64,000 nt of DNA from Pontibacter pamirensis (GTDB taxonomy: Bacteria; Bacteroidota; Bacteroidia; Cytophagales; Hymenobacteraceae): the NCBI RefSeq assembly GCF_010015475.1, contig NZ_SSNI01000023.1, forward strand, positions 41,877 through 105,876, read 5' to 3'. The position numbers were made by a program, and so were the translations under genes. The notes under the pieces are model-generated. The model saw only the letters and a program-made list of their open reading frames with translations, did no database searches and was not told the DNA's origin. The number at the start of each line of letters is the position of its first letter. Position 1 is the stretch's first letter. This document shows positions 50,402-60,656 of this stretch, piece after piece.

Positions 50402-51595
50402 ATGCTGATACTGAAAGTTGTTTTCTGGTTTTCCCTTGCGGTTGTTCTATACACCTATATAGGGTATGGACTGATAGTTTGGATATGGGCAAAGGCAAAA
50501 AACTTGCTGAGTGACAACAAAATGAGCTATTCAGATACCTATGAGCCTGAAGTTACATTAGTGGTGCCTGCCTATAACGAAGGGAGTATTCTTGAAAGCA
50601 AAATTGCAGACTGTTTAGCGTTAGATTATCCTGCAGACAAGCTACTGATTACTTTTATTACCGACGGGTCTACTGATAACTCAGAAGAAGTTTTGTCGTG
50701 CTATCCTCAGGTAACCCACCTGCACTCACCTGTCAGGGGCGGCAAATCTTTGGCTGAAAACCGGGCTATGGAATATGTGCATACCTCTTATGTCATATTT
50801 ACTGATTGCAACACCTTCCTGAACAGGGACGCAGTACGGGAATTGGTAAAACACTACCAAAACCCAGCAGTAGGCGCTGTATCCGGTGAAAAAAAGATAC
50901 TTTCAGAAGGTTCATCATCTGGTTCAGGAGAAGGTCTTTATTGGAAGTATGAATCCTTTTTAAAGCGCTGCGATTCGCAGATACACAGTCTGATGGGCGC
51001 TGCTGGTGAGCTGGTCTCTTTCAGGTCAAGCCTGTTTCAACCACTAGAAGCTGACACGATTCTAGATGACTTTATGCAATCGCTAAGGATTGTAGACAAA
51101 GGGTATAAAGTGGTCTATGAGCCTGATGCATATGCCATGGAAGCGCCTTCGGCATCTATGGCGGAGGAAATGAAAAGAAAAATACGCATCTGTGCCGGAG
51201 GATGGCAGTCTATGGCGCGGCTGACCTCACTTCTGAATCCATTCCGCCAGCCGGTTGTTACGTTTCTTTACCTGTCTCACCGGGTGCTGCGCTGGAGCCT
51301 CACTCCTGCTTTGCTTGCTTTGTTAGTGCCCCTGAGTACGGTACTGGCCTGGTTCCAAGGCGGCATTTATACACTTGTTTTTGCCATGCAAGTCCTTTTT
51401 TACCTGATGGCCTGGGCAGGGTGGAATGCAGAGGCGAAAGGTAAAAAGCTAAAGTTGCTGCTTGTACCTCTCTACTTCTCTATGATGAATATTGCCGTGT
51501 TCAAGGGTTTTATACGGTACACCCGCGGTAGCCAGCCAGCAACATGGGAAAAGGCAGAGAGAGAAACATACCTGTCATCGACCGGTAATCTTTAA
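50402..51595 (+). CDS. Membrane-bound family 2 glycosyltransferase
   Basis: A 397-residue protein with one N-terminal and three to four C-terminal membrane helices around a GT-A domain: LVVPAYNEGS, FITDGSTDNSEE, YVIFTDCNTFL, the acidic LDDFMQS, and RKIRICAGGWQS. The RxxR-x4-GW end resembles QxxRW-type motifs but is altered. Like the 49007 gene it may add sugar units from the cytoplasm. The sugar is unknown. Confidence 0.87.
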   Translation: MLILKVVFWFSLAVVLYTYIGYGLIVWIWAKAKNLLSDNKMSYSDTYEPEVTLVVPAYNEGSILESKIADCLALDYPADKLLITFITDGSTDNSEEVLSCYPQVTHLHSPVRGGKSLAENRAMEYVHTSYVIFTDCNTFLNRDAVRELVKHYQNPAVGAVSGEKKILSEGSSSGSGEGLYWKYESFLKRCDSQIHSLMGAAGELVSFRSSLFQPLEADTILDDFMQSLRIVDKGYKVVYEPDAYAMEAPSASMAEEMKRKIRICAGGWQSMARLTSLLNPFRQPVVTFLYLSHRVLRWSLTPALLALLVPLSTVLAWFQGGIYTLVFAMQVLFYLMAWAGWNAEAKGKKLKLLLVPLYFSMMNIAVFKGFIRYTRGSQPATWEKAERETYLSSTGNL

Positions 51596-51681
51596 TCAAA
51601 CGTTGTGTCTATTGAATATCAATGTATCTACTCACAGAAGCTGTAGACAACTAAAAAATACTTCTGACAATAATAAAAACC

Positions 51682-52542
51682 ATGCATGTCTTCAATTTTC
51701 CCTCCTGGGTAAATCAGTTCAGATATCCTTATAAAAGGTTTGAGGAGATACCATCCGCTGTATTCGAAGCAATCAACCGTGACCTGATCCGGGTACAAAG
51801 CAACGATCCTTTAGTGAGTATCATAATTACCGCCTGGAACGAAGAGACCAATATCCTGCATTGCCTGGCAAGTTTATCAAAGACTAAAACTTCCATTCCT
51901 TTTGAGATTATAGTGGTTAATAATAACTCAACAGATAAAACGCAGGAGGTCCTGGATAGATTACATGTAAAGAGCACCTTTCAAGACATACAAGGTTGGG
52001 GACCGGCAAGACAAGCAGGTCTCGAGAATGCAAAAGGAAAATACGTTTTGCTTGCAGATGCAGATTGCTTATATCCTGCATGTTGGGTAGACGAAATGAT
52101 GAAAGAGCTGCAGCGCCCGGGAATAGTTTGCGTATACGGAAGGTATTCTTTTATTCCGGAGCCTGGTTTTCCGCGCTGGAAGCTTTTTCTGATGGAAAGA
52201 CTTAAAGACACCATAGCAGAAGTCCGTCACCTGAAAAGGCCATATCTGAATGCTTATGGAATGAGTATGGGATACGTAAAAGAGTATGGCCTCAAGGTCG
52301 GCTATGTGATGCATAAGATTAGAGGAGAAGACGGCAGAATGTGTTATGACCTGATGCAATTTGGCAAAGTCAAGCAAGTGAAAGCCAGTCGCGCACGAAT
52401 ATGGACCTCACCCCGTACGCTACAGCAGGATGGTAGCTTTGGTGAAGCCTTGCGTACAAGAACTTATAAAGAACTGAAGCGGGCTACCACTATGCTAAAG
52501 CCTCTTCCTCTTCATGATACAAAAACATCAACTAATGAATAA
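51682..52542 (+). CDS. Glycosyltransferase family 2
   Basis: A 286-residue soluble GT-A protein: SIIITAWNEETN, EIIVVNNNSTDKT, WGPARQAGLENAKGKYVLLA, then DADCLYPACW as metal/nucleotide site. C-terminal half has the RGEDGRMCYDLMQFG acidic motif. No membrane segment. It probably adds one residue to the lipid-linked repeat unit. The first 35 residues lie before the GT domain and carry aromatic residues. Confidence 0.87.
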   Translation: MHVFNFPSWVNQFRYPYKRFEEIPSAVFEAINRDLIRVQSNDPLVSIIITAWNEETNILHCLASLSKTKTSIPFEIIVVNNNSTDKTQEVLDRLHVKSTFQDIQGWGPARQAGLENAKGKYVLLADADCLYPACWVDEMMKELQRPGIVCVYGRYSFIPEPGFPRWKLFLMERLKDTIAEVRHLKRPYLNAYGMSMGYVKEYGLKVGYVMHKIRGEDGRMCYDLMQFGKVKQVKASRARIWTSPRTLQQDGSFGEALRTRTYKELKRATTMLKPLPLHDTKTSTNE

Positions 52543-52660
52543 ACATGCAAGCCTAAGCCTATTTGTGGCGTCACCTTAAGTTAGTCTACCCCATAGGCTG
52601 AGCCGAGCTTTGGAAATAGCAAGCAAGTTATTGATCGTACTTTAATCTATAGCAAACTAA

Positions 52661-53869
52661 ATGAATTTTGTATTTGTCAGTCTGCAACGTATAAACACCG
52701 ATAGAGACTCCACATCTACCAGTCTGGCAAAGGAGTTGGCAAAGAACCATAGGGTACTATATGTCAATTCTCCCATTGATAGAAAGACCTATTACTCCAA
52801 CAACATAGATAATTTCACGAAGTCACACATTAACAGCATAAAGCAAGGAGAGGAAAAGCTAAGGAAACTGGATGAAAACCTTTGGGTACTGAATCCCTCA
52901 AATATAATAGAATCCATTAACTGGATACCTTTCACCTCTATCTTCTCTTTTTTTAACAGGAAAAACAACCTGCGCTTTGCAAAAGAAATAAAAGAAGCAA
53001 TAGAAGAACTTGGCCTTGATAACTACATCCTGATTAACGACAAAGATATTTTCAGAAGCTTCTATCTTAAAGAAATACTGAAGCCAGCAAAATACATTTA
53101 CCTGGATCGGGACTATACGATTGGGATGGACTACTGGAAAAAGCATGGTGTAGTACTGGAGCCCCAACTCATGCAGAAATCAGATGCTGTAGTCTGTAAC
53201 TCTTACGATTTTACCAAAAGGGCCAAAAAGTATAATTTGAATAGCTTTTATATAGGCAACGGGTTCAACATGGAGCAGTATAACCATGATGAATATTTTC
53301 CTGTGCCGGATGACCTGCAGGATATTCCTGGCCCTATTGTAGGTTATGTGGGAGCACTGATAACCCTACGATTGAATTTAGAAATGATGATAGAGATGGC
53401 TCAGGCAAGGCCCGATCTAAGCTTCGTTCTCATTGGGTGGCAGGATAAAGAATTTGAAAATAGCTCCCTTCACACGTTACCCAATATATACTATTTAGGT
53501 AAAAAGCATACCAGAGAGGTGCCTGCTTATATTAAACATTTTGATGTGTGCATCAATCCTCAGATCCTGAACAAAATTACCAGTGGTAACTTCCCATTAA
53601 AGATCGTAGAATACCTGGCTATGGGAAGACCGGTAGTTGCCACTGCGACCCCTACCATGCACGAAATATTTGGAGGCTACACCTACCTTGCCGATAGCAC
53701 AAGTACATTTATTGAACTAATTGATAAAGCTCTCCGGGACGAAAAGCCATCCTGCATACAGCGCAGAAAAGAGTTTGCTGCTAACTTCAGTTGGCAGAAT
53801 GCTGCCTCTGCCCTACTAAAATCCATCGAAAGTGTACAGTCTAAAAGACCAGCACCAGTCTCTACCTGA
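52661..53869 (+). CDS. Glycosyltransferase, GT-B fold (TuaH-like)
   Basis: A 402-residue protein. N-terminus MNFVFVSLQRINTDRDSTST, with SDAVVCNSYDFTKRAKKY, IVGYVGALITLRLNLEMM and FPLKIVEYLAMGRPVVATATP are in the order of GT-B glycosyltransferases. The donor-binding E-x7-E type motif is reduced to the KIVEYLAMGRPVVAT stretch. Similar proteins (TuaH) act in teichuronic and exopolysaccharide synthesis. Substrate not known. Ends 18 bases before the flippase gene. Confidence 0.83.
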   Translation: MNFVFVSLQRINTDRDSTSTSLAKELAKNHRVLYVNSPIDRKTYYSNNIDNFTKSHINSIKQGEEKLRKLDENLWVLNPSNIIESINWIPFTSIFSFFNRKNNLRFAKEIKEAIEELGLDNYILINDKDIFRSFYLKEILKPAKYIYLDRDYTIGMDYWKKHGVVLEPQLMQKSDAVVCNSYDFTKRAKKYNLNSFYIGNGFNMEQYNHDEYFPVPDDLQDIPGPIVGYVGALITLRLNLEMMIEMAQARPDLSFVLIGWQDKEFENSSLHTLPNIYYLGKKHTREVPAYIKHFDVCINPQILNKITSGNFPLKIVEYLAMGRPVVATATPTMHEIFGGYTYLADSTSTFIELIDKALRDEKPSCIQRRKEFAANFSWQNAASALLKSIESVQSKRPAPVST

Positions 53870-53887
53870 CGTCTACTTGAACATAAA

Positions 53888-55429
53888 ATGAATTTTATTC
53901 CCCTTAAAGAAGAAGATAAAGAAACTGTAGTAGATAACAACCAGTCCCGTTGGTTTGAAACAAAACACCTTCATGCCGACTTAAAGTCCCGGTCTGTGAA
54001 AGGTGGTTTCAGTACCATTGCCGGACAGGTGTTTTCGTTTGTTATCAATATTTCCTCCACCATTATCTTAGCAAGGCTTCTTACACCGGATGATTATGGG
54101 CTTGTTGCCATGGTTACCGCTGTTACAGGCTTTATTACCATTTTCAACGATCTGGGTTTATCATCCGCTGTAATCCAGAAGGAGAACATTAACCAGCAAC
54201 AGGTGAGTGCCGTGTTCTGGATTAATGTGATTATTAGCTTAGGTATAGCTATCATAGTGGCCTTGCTTGCTCCTTTTTTAGTGCACTTTTACGATGAAGA
54301 AAGGCTTTTTTACATGACAATTGTTTTCTCTGTCGGCATTTTTATTTCAGGCTTATCCCTTCAGCACAGTGCCCTCTTGAAGCGGCAAATGAAATTTCAG
54401 AACCTGGCACTGATCCAAGCAATAAATTCATTTTTAAGTATACTATGCGGTGTTTTGTTGGCCTGGTTTGGCTTTGGTTACTGGGCTATTGTCGCTATAA
54501 TGGTTCTTTTCCCCTCCTTTAATACACTTGCATTTTGGATTGCGTGCGACTGGAGGCCGAGTTTCACTTTTAAAGCGTATAATGTAAAATCATTTGTAAA
54601 GTTCGGAGCGGGAATAACTGGTTTTGATCTGATCAACTACTTCTCCAGAAACATGGACAACGTGTTAATTGGTAAATACATAGGTTCTGTAGCCTTGGGT
54701 TTGTACACAAAGGCTTACCAATTACTCTTATTACCTATAACCCAGTTAAGGAACCCCTTGAATAGTGTTGCCCTTCCGGCGCTAAGTACTTTGCAAAATG
54801 ATAGAGAAAAGTATAAGAGCTATTACAAGAGATTCTTATTTATACTGGCTTTCTTCTCTATGCCTGCCGTTGTTTTTATGGCGGTGTTTTCAGAAGAACT
54901 GATACTGATAGTTTTAGGAGACCAATGGATAGCAGCAAGTTCTATTTTTCAAATTTTAGCCCTTGCCGCTTTTATACAACCCACCTTAGGGACAATAGGT
55001 TTGGTGATGATAACCACCGGAGACACCAAAAGATACTTTATCTGGGGTTGTATAAACGCAGTTCTAGTAGTCACGGCGTTTTTTATTGGCGTACAGTGGG
55101 GCGTCGATGGTGTAGCCAAGGCTTACGTAGCCGTAACTTACCTCCTCCTTTTTCCTTCTTTATATTATAGTTTGCAAGGTTCACCTGTTCCGGTGCCTTT
55201 GTTCCTGAAAGAAATTTCTCTTCCTGCTCTGTTTTCTATTACCTGTGGAGTTGCTATGTATTTCTTCCGCTACTATTTCGAAAGCCTGCACGAAATAATT
55301 CTCTGTGCTTCAGGATTTTTCATCGGTGCCGTACTTTATCTTTTGCTCTGGTTTACCAGTAGAGCAAGCAGAGAAAGAGCCAAACAGGTACTAGAAATAA
55401 GACATGTACTAACTAATAAATTTAAATAA
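53888..55429 (+). CDS. Lipopolysaccharide/exopolysaccharide flippase (MOP superfamily, Wzx/TuaB type)
   Basis: A 513-residue protein with about 14 membrane segments. Early STIAGQVFSFVINISSTIILA and LARLLTPDDYGLVAMVTAV, followed by LGLSSAVIQKENI, are hallmarks of the polysaccharide transporter family. It moves undecaprenyl-linked repeat units across the inner membrane for polymerisation by the wzy-like protein. The first 35 residues are an extra charged soluble segment. It follows the GT gene by 18 bases. Confidence 0.92.
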   Translation: MNFIPLKEEDKETVVDNNQSRWFETKHLHADLKSRSVKGGFSTIAGQVFSFVINISSTIILARLLTPDDYGLVAMVTAVTGFITIFNDLGLSSAVIQKENINQQQVSAVFWINVIISLGIAIIVALLAPFLVHFYDEERLFYMTIVFSVGIFISGLSLQHSALLKRQMKFQNLALIQAINSFLSILCGVLLAWFGFGYWAIVAIMVLFPSFNTLAFWIACDWRPSFTFKAYNVKSFVKFGAGITGFDLINYFSRNMDNVLIGKYIGSVALGLYTKAYQLLLLPITQLRNPLNSVALPALSTLQNDREKYKSYYKRFLFILAFFSMPAVVFMAVFSEELILIVLGDQWIAASSIFQILALAAFIQPTLGTIGLVMITTGDTKRYFIWGCINAVLVVTAFFIGVQWGVDGVAKAYVAVTYLLLFPSLYYSLQGSPVPVPLFLKEISLPALFSITCGVAMYFFRYYFESLHEIILCASGFFIGAVLYLLLWFTSRASRERAKQVLEIRHVLTNKFK

Positions 55430-55560
55430 TACTGCACAACCTTTTATACATCTTTTCATATATTGATCAATCACTGTATTAGAAAGCAAAAACTACCGCC
55501 GAAGTTTATTTGGGAACTTATTGCTTAACTGTATGAGAGGATGATCAATTAAGTACATGC

Positions 55561-56508
55561 ATGCGAAGCCTTATTTTCAGTATTTTATCATTAGTTACGC
55601 TCCTGAAATATCCTTCTATCAAAAAGAGCTACCGATATTTTATCAGGGATAATTACTACAGCAGATTACTTCAGACCAAATACCTCATTAAAGATTATAT
55701 TCTTAAAGAGAAGTATAAGATCGTTGACTATTATGGAGAGTTTCAGCAGGAATTATCCTTTATTCTTCCTTTCGCGTACTGGCATCATTTAAATGGCACC
55801 CTGAAACAAACAGTCTCCTGTAAAAACACGAAAGAATTTTACTTCTTTAGTGATAATCATGAGGAGAGATATTCTGAAAGAGACGCGGTATCTAACTATG
55901 GAAACTTTGAGGTACCTAACATGACCCATAACATTTCGTTCAGTTATGCTAAATGGACCCGGGTGCCGTTAAAGGAGCGTTATCAAAACACGACTTTCTT
56001 ATATGATAAGCCCCTATTGGTAATTGCCAATAAGTATAATGTTGAGTGGGATGAGTCACCGGTGAATTTCCTAAGTATAGCGCTTCTAAACAAGATTATT
56101 TCGAAATACAAGAACAAGTACCAAATTGTCTACAATCGTCCTTTGTACGCACATATTGTACCTGACAATAGTGAAATACTGGATTTAAATGAATACAAAT
56201 GGCTTCAGGAAACACATCCCGAGGTGATTGTTTTGAAGGACTTGTACAAGCGCCATAGCGCGTCGCTGAAAAACTTCAATCATCTTCAACTGCTGGTATA
56301 TGCTAATTGCAGCCATTTTATATCTGTGCATGGAGGAACTGCTGCACTAGCTAGCTATTTCGGAGGCACCAATATTATTCTATCCAAAAAAGGGATTGAA
56401 CAGTATTTTCAAGAGTATTCCACTATCTTCCCGGCTCTTTCGGGGGCAACTATTCTACACGCTAAAACAGAAGCAGATATTTTCAGGTATCTTGAAGAAC
56501 ATTTCTGA
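55561..56508 (+). CDS. Unassigned protein, possible GT-B glycosyltransferase
   Basis: A 315-residue protein, noticeably AT-rich. No signal peptide is evident, but the N-terminus is hydrophobic. The C-terminal half has QIVYNRPLYAHIVPDNS, LLVYANCSHFISVHGGTAALASYFGG and NIILSKKGIEQ, a pattern reminiscent of the donor domain of fucosyl- or other GT-B enzymes. The family is not recognised. Its place directly after the flippase suggests a role in the same glycan, by context. Base composition differs from the housekeeping genes to the left. Confidence 0.7.
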   Translation: MRSLIFSILSLVTLLKYPSIKKSYRYFIRDNYYSRLLQTKYLIKDYILKEKYKIVDYYGEFQQELSFILPFAYWHHLNGTLKQTVSCKNTKEFYFFSDNHEERYSERDAVSNYGNFEVPNMTHNISFSYAKWTRVPLKERYQNTTFLYDKPLLVIANKYNVEWDESPVNFLSIALLNKIISKYKNKYQIVYNRPLYAHIVPDNSEILDLNEYKWLQETHPEVIVLKDLYKRHSASLKNFNHLQLLVYANCSHFISVHGGTAALASYFGGTNIILSKKGIEQYFQEYSTIFPALSGATILHAKTEADIFRYLEEHF

Positions 56509-56608
56509 GAAGGTTGAATTTGATGTCATTCTGAAGCCCGGGAGCACCTTATTAAGTTTTTTGATAAGTACGTCTTAGACGAGTAGAGGCTGCTGTGATG
56601 ACCTGTTA

Positions 56609-58054
56609 TCATAGACTCTTTGCGCGGAGACTGAACACGTCAGCCAAAGCGCGTCGGGCAGCATGATACCCACACATGCCATGCACACCACCTCCGGGAG
56701 GCGTGGAAGAGGAACAGATATAGAGGCCTTTGGCTGACGTTCTGTATGGAGACAGCCGTATTGCGGGCCTTGTAAAGAGCTGTCCCACATCTATAATTCC
56801 CCCGTTAATGTCTCCACCAATATAGTTAGCATTATATACTTCCATTTCAGTGGTATTCATGATATGCCTCGCCAGAATCCTGTTACGAAAACCAGGCGCA
56901 AACCGCTCCACCTGTTTTTCAATAGCTTCCGTCATATCCAACTCTGAACCATTTGGTACATGGCAGTAAGCCCAGGCAGTGTGTTTACCGGCAGGTGCCC
57001 GCGTGGGGTCAAAGAGGCTTTGCTGCGCCAGCAAAACAAAAGGCTTTTCAGGGTGGCCGCCTTTTGACGTCCTATGCTCTGAGCCAGCAATCTCTTCCAG
57101 TGTATTACCCAGGTGCACAGTGCCTGCACGCTTACATTCAGCCGCTGTAAAGGGTATAGGGCCATCAAGTGCCCAATCTAATTTAAATACCCCCATACCA
57201 TAGCGGTAACGCTCCAGTTGCCACTTATAGAGGGAGGAGAACTTATGCCCTGCAATCTGTAACAGCTGTTTCGGTGTCACATCAAATAAAACGGCATGCG
57301 AGGAAGGAAGCTGTTTTAAGGAGCTCACCGTAAATCCCGTTTCTATCTGCCCGCCTAACGAAACAAAATAAGAAGCCAGCGCAGTGGCAATGCCCTGCGA
57401 GCCGCCTTTAGGCATAGGCCACCCTTTGATGTGCCCCATAGCCATCAGCACCAGTCCAATGGCTGAGGTAGCAGTATTAGTTAAGGGCTGAATAGAATGT
57501 GCCGCCATACCAGCCCACAAGCCTCGTGCTTTCTTAGTTTTAAAGCGATGATTTGCCAGGAAAACGGCTGATTGAAGTGCATTCAAGCCAAACTTGCCCA
57601 TGGCTACTGGGTGGTTCGGGATACGTAGTGGGCCCAAAGCTGCTTTCGCAATATCAGGCCAGTCATTTACTAAAGGCTTCATCAGCCGCAGGTATGACAT
57701 TTCATCGTCGCCGAGCAACTGTGCCGTTTCTTCTATTGATTTGCTTAAAACAGCAGCTGTTCCGTTATCAAACGGGTGGGCAGCCGACACTGGAGGATAA
57801 AAATACTCCAAGCCATGCGCTGCCAAAGGAAGCGTTTTGAAATAAGGGGACTCTGCTGCCAGTGGATGAATAGCAGAGCAGATGTCGTGCAGATAGCCCG
57901 GTAAGGTGAGCTCCGCTGTTCGTAAACCTCCTCCTATGGTGCCCTTCGCTTCCAGCAGTAATACATATAGCCCTGCCTCCTGCATTGTTATGGCAGCTGC
58001 AAGTCCGTTTGGACCAGAACCTACTACAACTGCATCAAAATCTCGCTTTTCCAA
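56609..58054 (-). CDS. FAD-dependent oxidoreductase, CrtI/phytoene desaturase-like
   Basis: A protein of about 481 residues. Dinucleotide-binding RDFDAVVVGSGPNGLAAAIT and LLEAKGTIGGGLRT at the N-terminus, and a C-terminal FAD segment GLYICSSSTPPGGGVHGMCGY, identify the CrtI-type amine-oxidase/carotenoid-desaturase relatives. Start TTG 58054 gives the family-like N-terminus (EKRDFDAV). An in-frame GTG 42 bases upstream is possible. It faces the EPS genes on the other strand; substrate unknown, and carotenoid genes are not present here. Confidence 0.83.
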   Translation of the reverse strand: MEKRDFDAVVVGSGPNGLAAAITMQEAGLYVLLLEAKGTIGGGLRTAELTLPGYLHDICSAIHPLAAESPYFKTLPLAAHGLEYFYPPVSAAHPFDNGTAAVLSKSIEETAQLLGDDEMSYLRLMKPLVNDWPDIAKAALGPLRIPNHPVAMGKFGLNALQSAVFLANHRFKTKKARGLWAGMAAHSIQPLTNTATSAIGLVLMAMGHIKGWPMPKGGSQGIATALASYFVSLGGQIETGFTVSSLKQLPSSHAVLFDVTPKQLLQIAGHKFSSLYKWQLERYRYGMGVFKLDWALDGPIPFTAAECKRAGTVHLGNTLEEIAGSEHRTSKGGHPEKPFVLLAQQSLFDPTRAPAGKHTAWAYCHVPNGSELDMTEAIEKQVERFAPGFRNRILARHIMNTTEMEVYNANYIGGDINGGIIDVGQLFTRPAIRLSPYRTSAKGLYICSSSTPPGGGVHGMCGYHAARRALADVFSLRAKSL

Positions 58055-58096
58055 TATTAAGTAACTAACAAAGTAGAATTTTAATTTCCCTGCCAC

Positions 58097-58412
58097 GAAA
58101 GCACAGTTCTAAAAGTATTCATAGAGTGTTCTGTGCGAAATAGCTATCAAGCTAAACTCTAGCTGCAGTTTAGCCTATGTGCATCAATAGGAGGCGGCTA
58201 TCACAGGTGCTACCATGAGGGAAAGCATTCGATTGGCAAATCCTATACATAGAATATTGCAGGATTGAACCTTTGTCTGAGGGCAAGAAGCAGAAAACTA
58301 GTCTTAAAGCCAAACTGCTTTTCCAGAAAACCAAATCGAATTCGACGCCATAAAATTAATTGCTTGTTGCCGAAATTAACCTAGATGAAGGCAGGTTGCT
58401 TTAAATGACCTT
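58097..58412. other. Intergenic region without a gene
   Basis: About 315 bases without a gene. A small hairpin GCTAAACT / AGTTTAGC is at 58151-58174, without a T-tract. Confidence 0.5.
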
Positions 58413-59333
58413 TTATAATGACACAGTATCATTGTACTTCATAATTAACTCTTTTGAAGAGAGGGCGTCTCTGCCGAAGTTTTTATAGATAGTAAAATTT
58501 TCCATCCCACTTGCATTTGCGGTCAGTATGCCATTTTCGATATTGGCATCAGAAATCACTCTATTTGAACCCTCAAGTTCATAATAGTCTCTTAATTCCT
58601 CTACGCAGTTAACAGATTTTTCAAAAGTAGTGTTACTTAAGTATCGCTGAAAATTTTCCAGTTGTTCCTGCTTAAACAGAAAACCCATTTCACTACCTCT
58701 GTTAACAAGGTCAATGTCTTCATGGCCAATAGGAAGAAATGCCTCATTGTAGCCACCCAATTTCATAAACACCTTCTTCTGAAAGCTCAACCTCCCAACG
58801 GTGCCCCAATAAGGAGGTTTGTGAAACTGAAAGATTGTCTCTTCACCATGTCTGTTATATAAGTAGTTGATATAAAAGGAAAAGTCTTTACCTGTAAAGT
58901 TATCGCCATCTACATTACACACTATCTCCCCTTTCGCTAAGGCATGAGACAAGTTTTTTGCTTTAGAGGCATGAAAAGACTGAGGCTGAAACGTCTTATA
59001 GTAATTAAGAAGCCCCGCCTCAATATATCTGGAAAAATTTTTCTTAGCGTAATTTTCTAAACCATCTTGTGAGTTATAGTCAATCAGAACAAATTCCACT
59101 TTAGGATAACTCATATTGTCTATAATATTCTTTTCCAGTGTATGCTTCAGGTGAAAAAGCCGGTTCATACAGGTTGAACAGAACGAAATAGAATAATAAT
59201 GGCTCTGGTTATAAATTTCTGCGGGAAGTGCGGTAACATGGTACTTCCTTAATCTAGTATCTCTAAAAGTTCTAAGAGTTCTTTCAATCTTTTGAGGCAG
59301 CAGGTTCCTGAGCAACAGCGACAGCTTAGACAT
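58413..59333 (-). CDS. Glycosyltransferase, GT2/GT7C-type
   Basis: A 306-residue protein: YYSISFCSTCMNRLFHLKHT at the start of the GT domain, FVLIDYNSQDGLENY, EIVCNVDGDNFTGKDF (DGD), and the C-terminal FMKLGGYNEAFLPIGHEDIDL that resembles the galactosyltransferase GT7 C-region. No membrane segment. Faces left, apart from the wzx gene, and stands alone on this strand. Probably transfers a hexose; acceptor unknown. Confidence 0.82.
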   Translation of the reverse strand: MSKLSLLLRNLLPQKIERTLRTFRDTRLRKYHVTALPAEIYNQSHYYSISFCSTCMNRLFHLKHTLEKNIIDNMSYPKVEFVLIDYNSQDGLENYAKKNFSRYIEAGLLNYYKTFQPQSFHASKAKNLSHALAKGEIVCNVDGDNFTGKDFSFYINYLYNRHGEETIFQFHKPPYWGTVGRLSFQKKVFMKLGGYNEAFLPIGHEDIDLVNRGSEMGFLFKQEQLENFQRYLSNTTFEKSVNCVEELRDYYELEGSNRVISDANIENGILTANASGMENFTIYKNFGRDALSSKELIMKYNDTVSL

Positions 59334-59612
59334 AGATTGGTATTATATAAAACAGAATGAAACAACTTTATTTCAACACTTCTTTAGTCGCCAAACTTTA
59401 GGATTGAAAAGATAAAGGTCTACGAATCAGTCCAAAAAACTTGTTTTCATGAAGGTTTTGAACTCAGAGAAAATAAACCTTCTTTTAAAACTGCTATAGC
59501 AAAGCAAGCCACTCATTCAAAAAGGATGTTTCTATCACACGTGTGGTGTAAGGATTTAATAGTAGGCGTAGCTTAAGAATTGTGGTAAATACTCATCACT
59601 CAACATTTAGAA

Positions 59613-60656
59613 TCAACTAAAAGTGGTGCGCTGTAAAAACCATTTCAGCCATGGAATGTCAATGAACATTAGTGTAACTAGTAATACAGCAAAAAAAACA
59701 ACGTAAAGCATAAACCACTTTCGGGTGTAGAGTTTCTCAGAACCTTGCACCGGCGAGTCCTTTAGCAGGCCTAATCGAAGGTACCAGGAAAAAAGAAGAG
59801 CGAAAAATGGAAAGCTGATGAGCAGTTCAAGTCGGTTCTTAACTAAGAATATGCCTAAGAAAAAAGCAGAAGTTAGCGCATAGAAGAACATTGAAATCAA
59901 CAGGCTGTTTTCTGTATAATACCTGAAAGACTTGCGGTAGAGCCCTGCCAGATTCGAGTCTGCAATGAGGCGGTATTCTGCAAAACGTTTGGTAGCCATT
60001 AAGAAGGCGCCACCCATCCAGTAGGCTATAATAATGCTGGAGGGGGGAAATGTGAGCCACTCAACATCCCAGACGCTCTGTGGCAGCGCCACTACCGGCG
60101 TAAAGATGAACCAGCCCAATACGAAGCGGATAGGGTTGTTCACAGATTCTGACAGCACATCAAGGTAAACCCTGTCTTTGCTTCGGAAAGGCTTTACATT
60201 GTATATAATGCCCATAAAAAGAAGAAAGGCAGCGATAATAAGGAACTGTGTGGAAATAACGTAGGCCAGCGAAAGACCTATGGCGGCCAGCGCAGCATAC
60301 TCTATATAAACCAACACCGGGTTTACGACCCGCACAACAGAGGTACGCTTCTTCTTCAGAGGGTGGAATTTATCGAATTCAGCGTCCAGATACTCATTAA
60401 TTACATAATTGGCAGAAGCAATCAGGCAGGTGCTGCCTATACCAATAAAGATTCTGGAGACCAATGTCAGATCAAAAGGTATATTGTAGACGATCATGGC
60501 AAAAAGCATTCCTGGCACCATGAACACATTCTTAATCCAGTTATCCGGACGTGCAATGGCGATATAGTCAGGTAAGGATGCAGGAATCACAGCTTGCTCC
60601 TGTGCTACAAAAGGGGCCTGCGAAGCAGAATTAGAATGAGGCAGGTTGTGCTCCAT
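59613..60656 (-). CDS. UbiA family prenyltransferase, decaprenyl-phosphate phosphoribosyltransferase-like
   Basis: A 347-residue membrane protein with eight to nine hydrophobic segments. The first Asp-rich motif is in NYVINEYLDAEFDKFHPLKK, and IARPDNWIKNVFMVPG begins the domain. These features resemble the mycobacterial DPPR synthase (Rv3806c type), which joins 5-phosphoribosyl pyrophosphate to polyprenyl phosphate. The preceding HAD gene overlaps its start by 26 bases, so the two are coupled. Product is inferred to be polyprenyl-phosphoryl-phosphoribose. Confidence 0.85.
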   Translation of the reverse strand: MEHNLPHSNSASQAPFVAQEQAVIPASLPDYIAIARPDNWIKNVFMVPGMLFAMIVYNIPFDLTLVSRIFIGIGSTCLIASANYVINEYLDAEFDKFHPLKKKRTSVVRVVNPVLVYIEYAALAAIGLSLAYVISTQFLIIAAFLLFMGIIYNVKPFRSKDRVYLDVLSESVNNPIRFVLGWFIFTPVVALPQSVWDVEWLTFPPSSIIIAYWMGGAFLMATKRFAEYRLIADSNLAGLYRKSFRYYTENSLLISMFFYALTSAFFLGIFLVKNRLELLISFPFFALLFSWYLRLGLLKDSPVQGSEKLYTRKWFMLYVVFFAVLLVTLMFIDIPWLKWFLQRTTFS

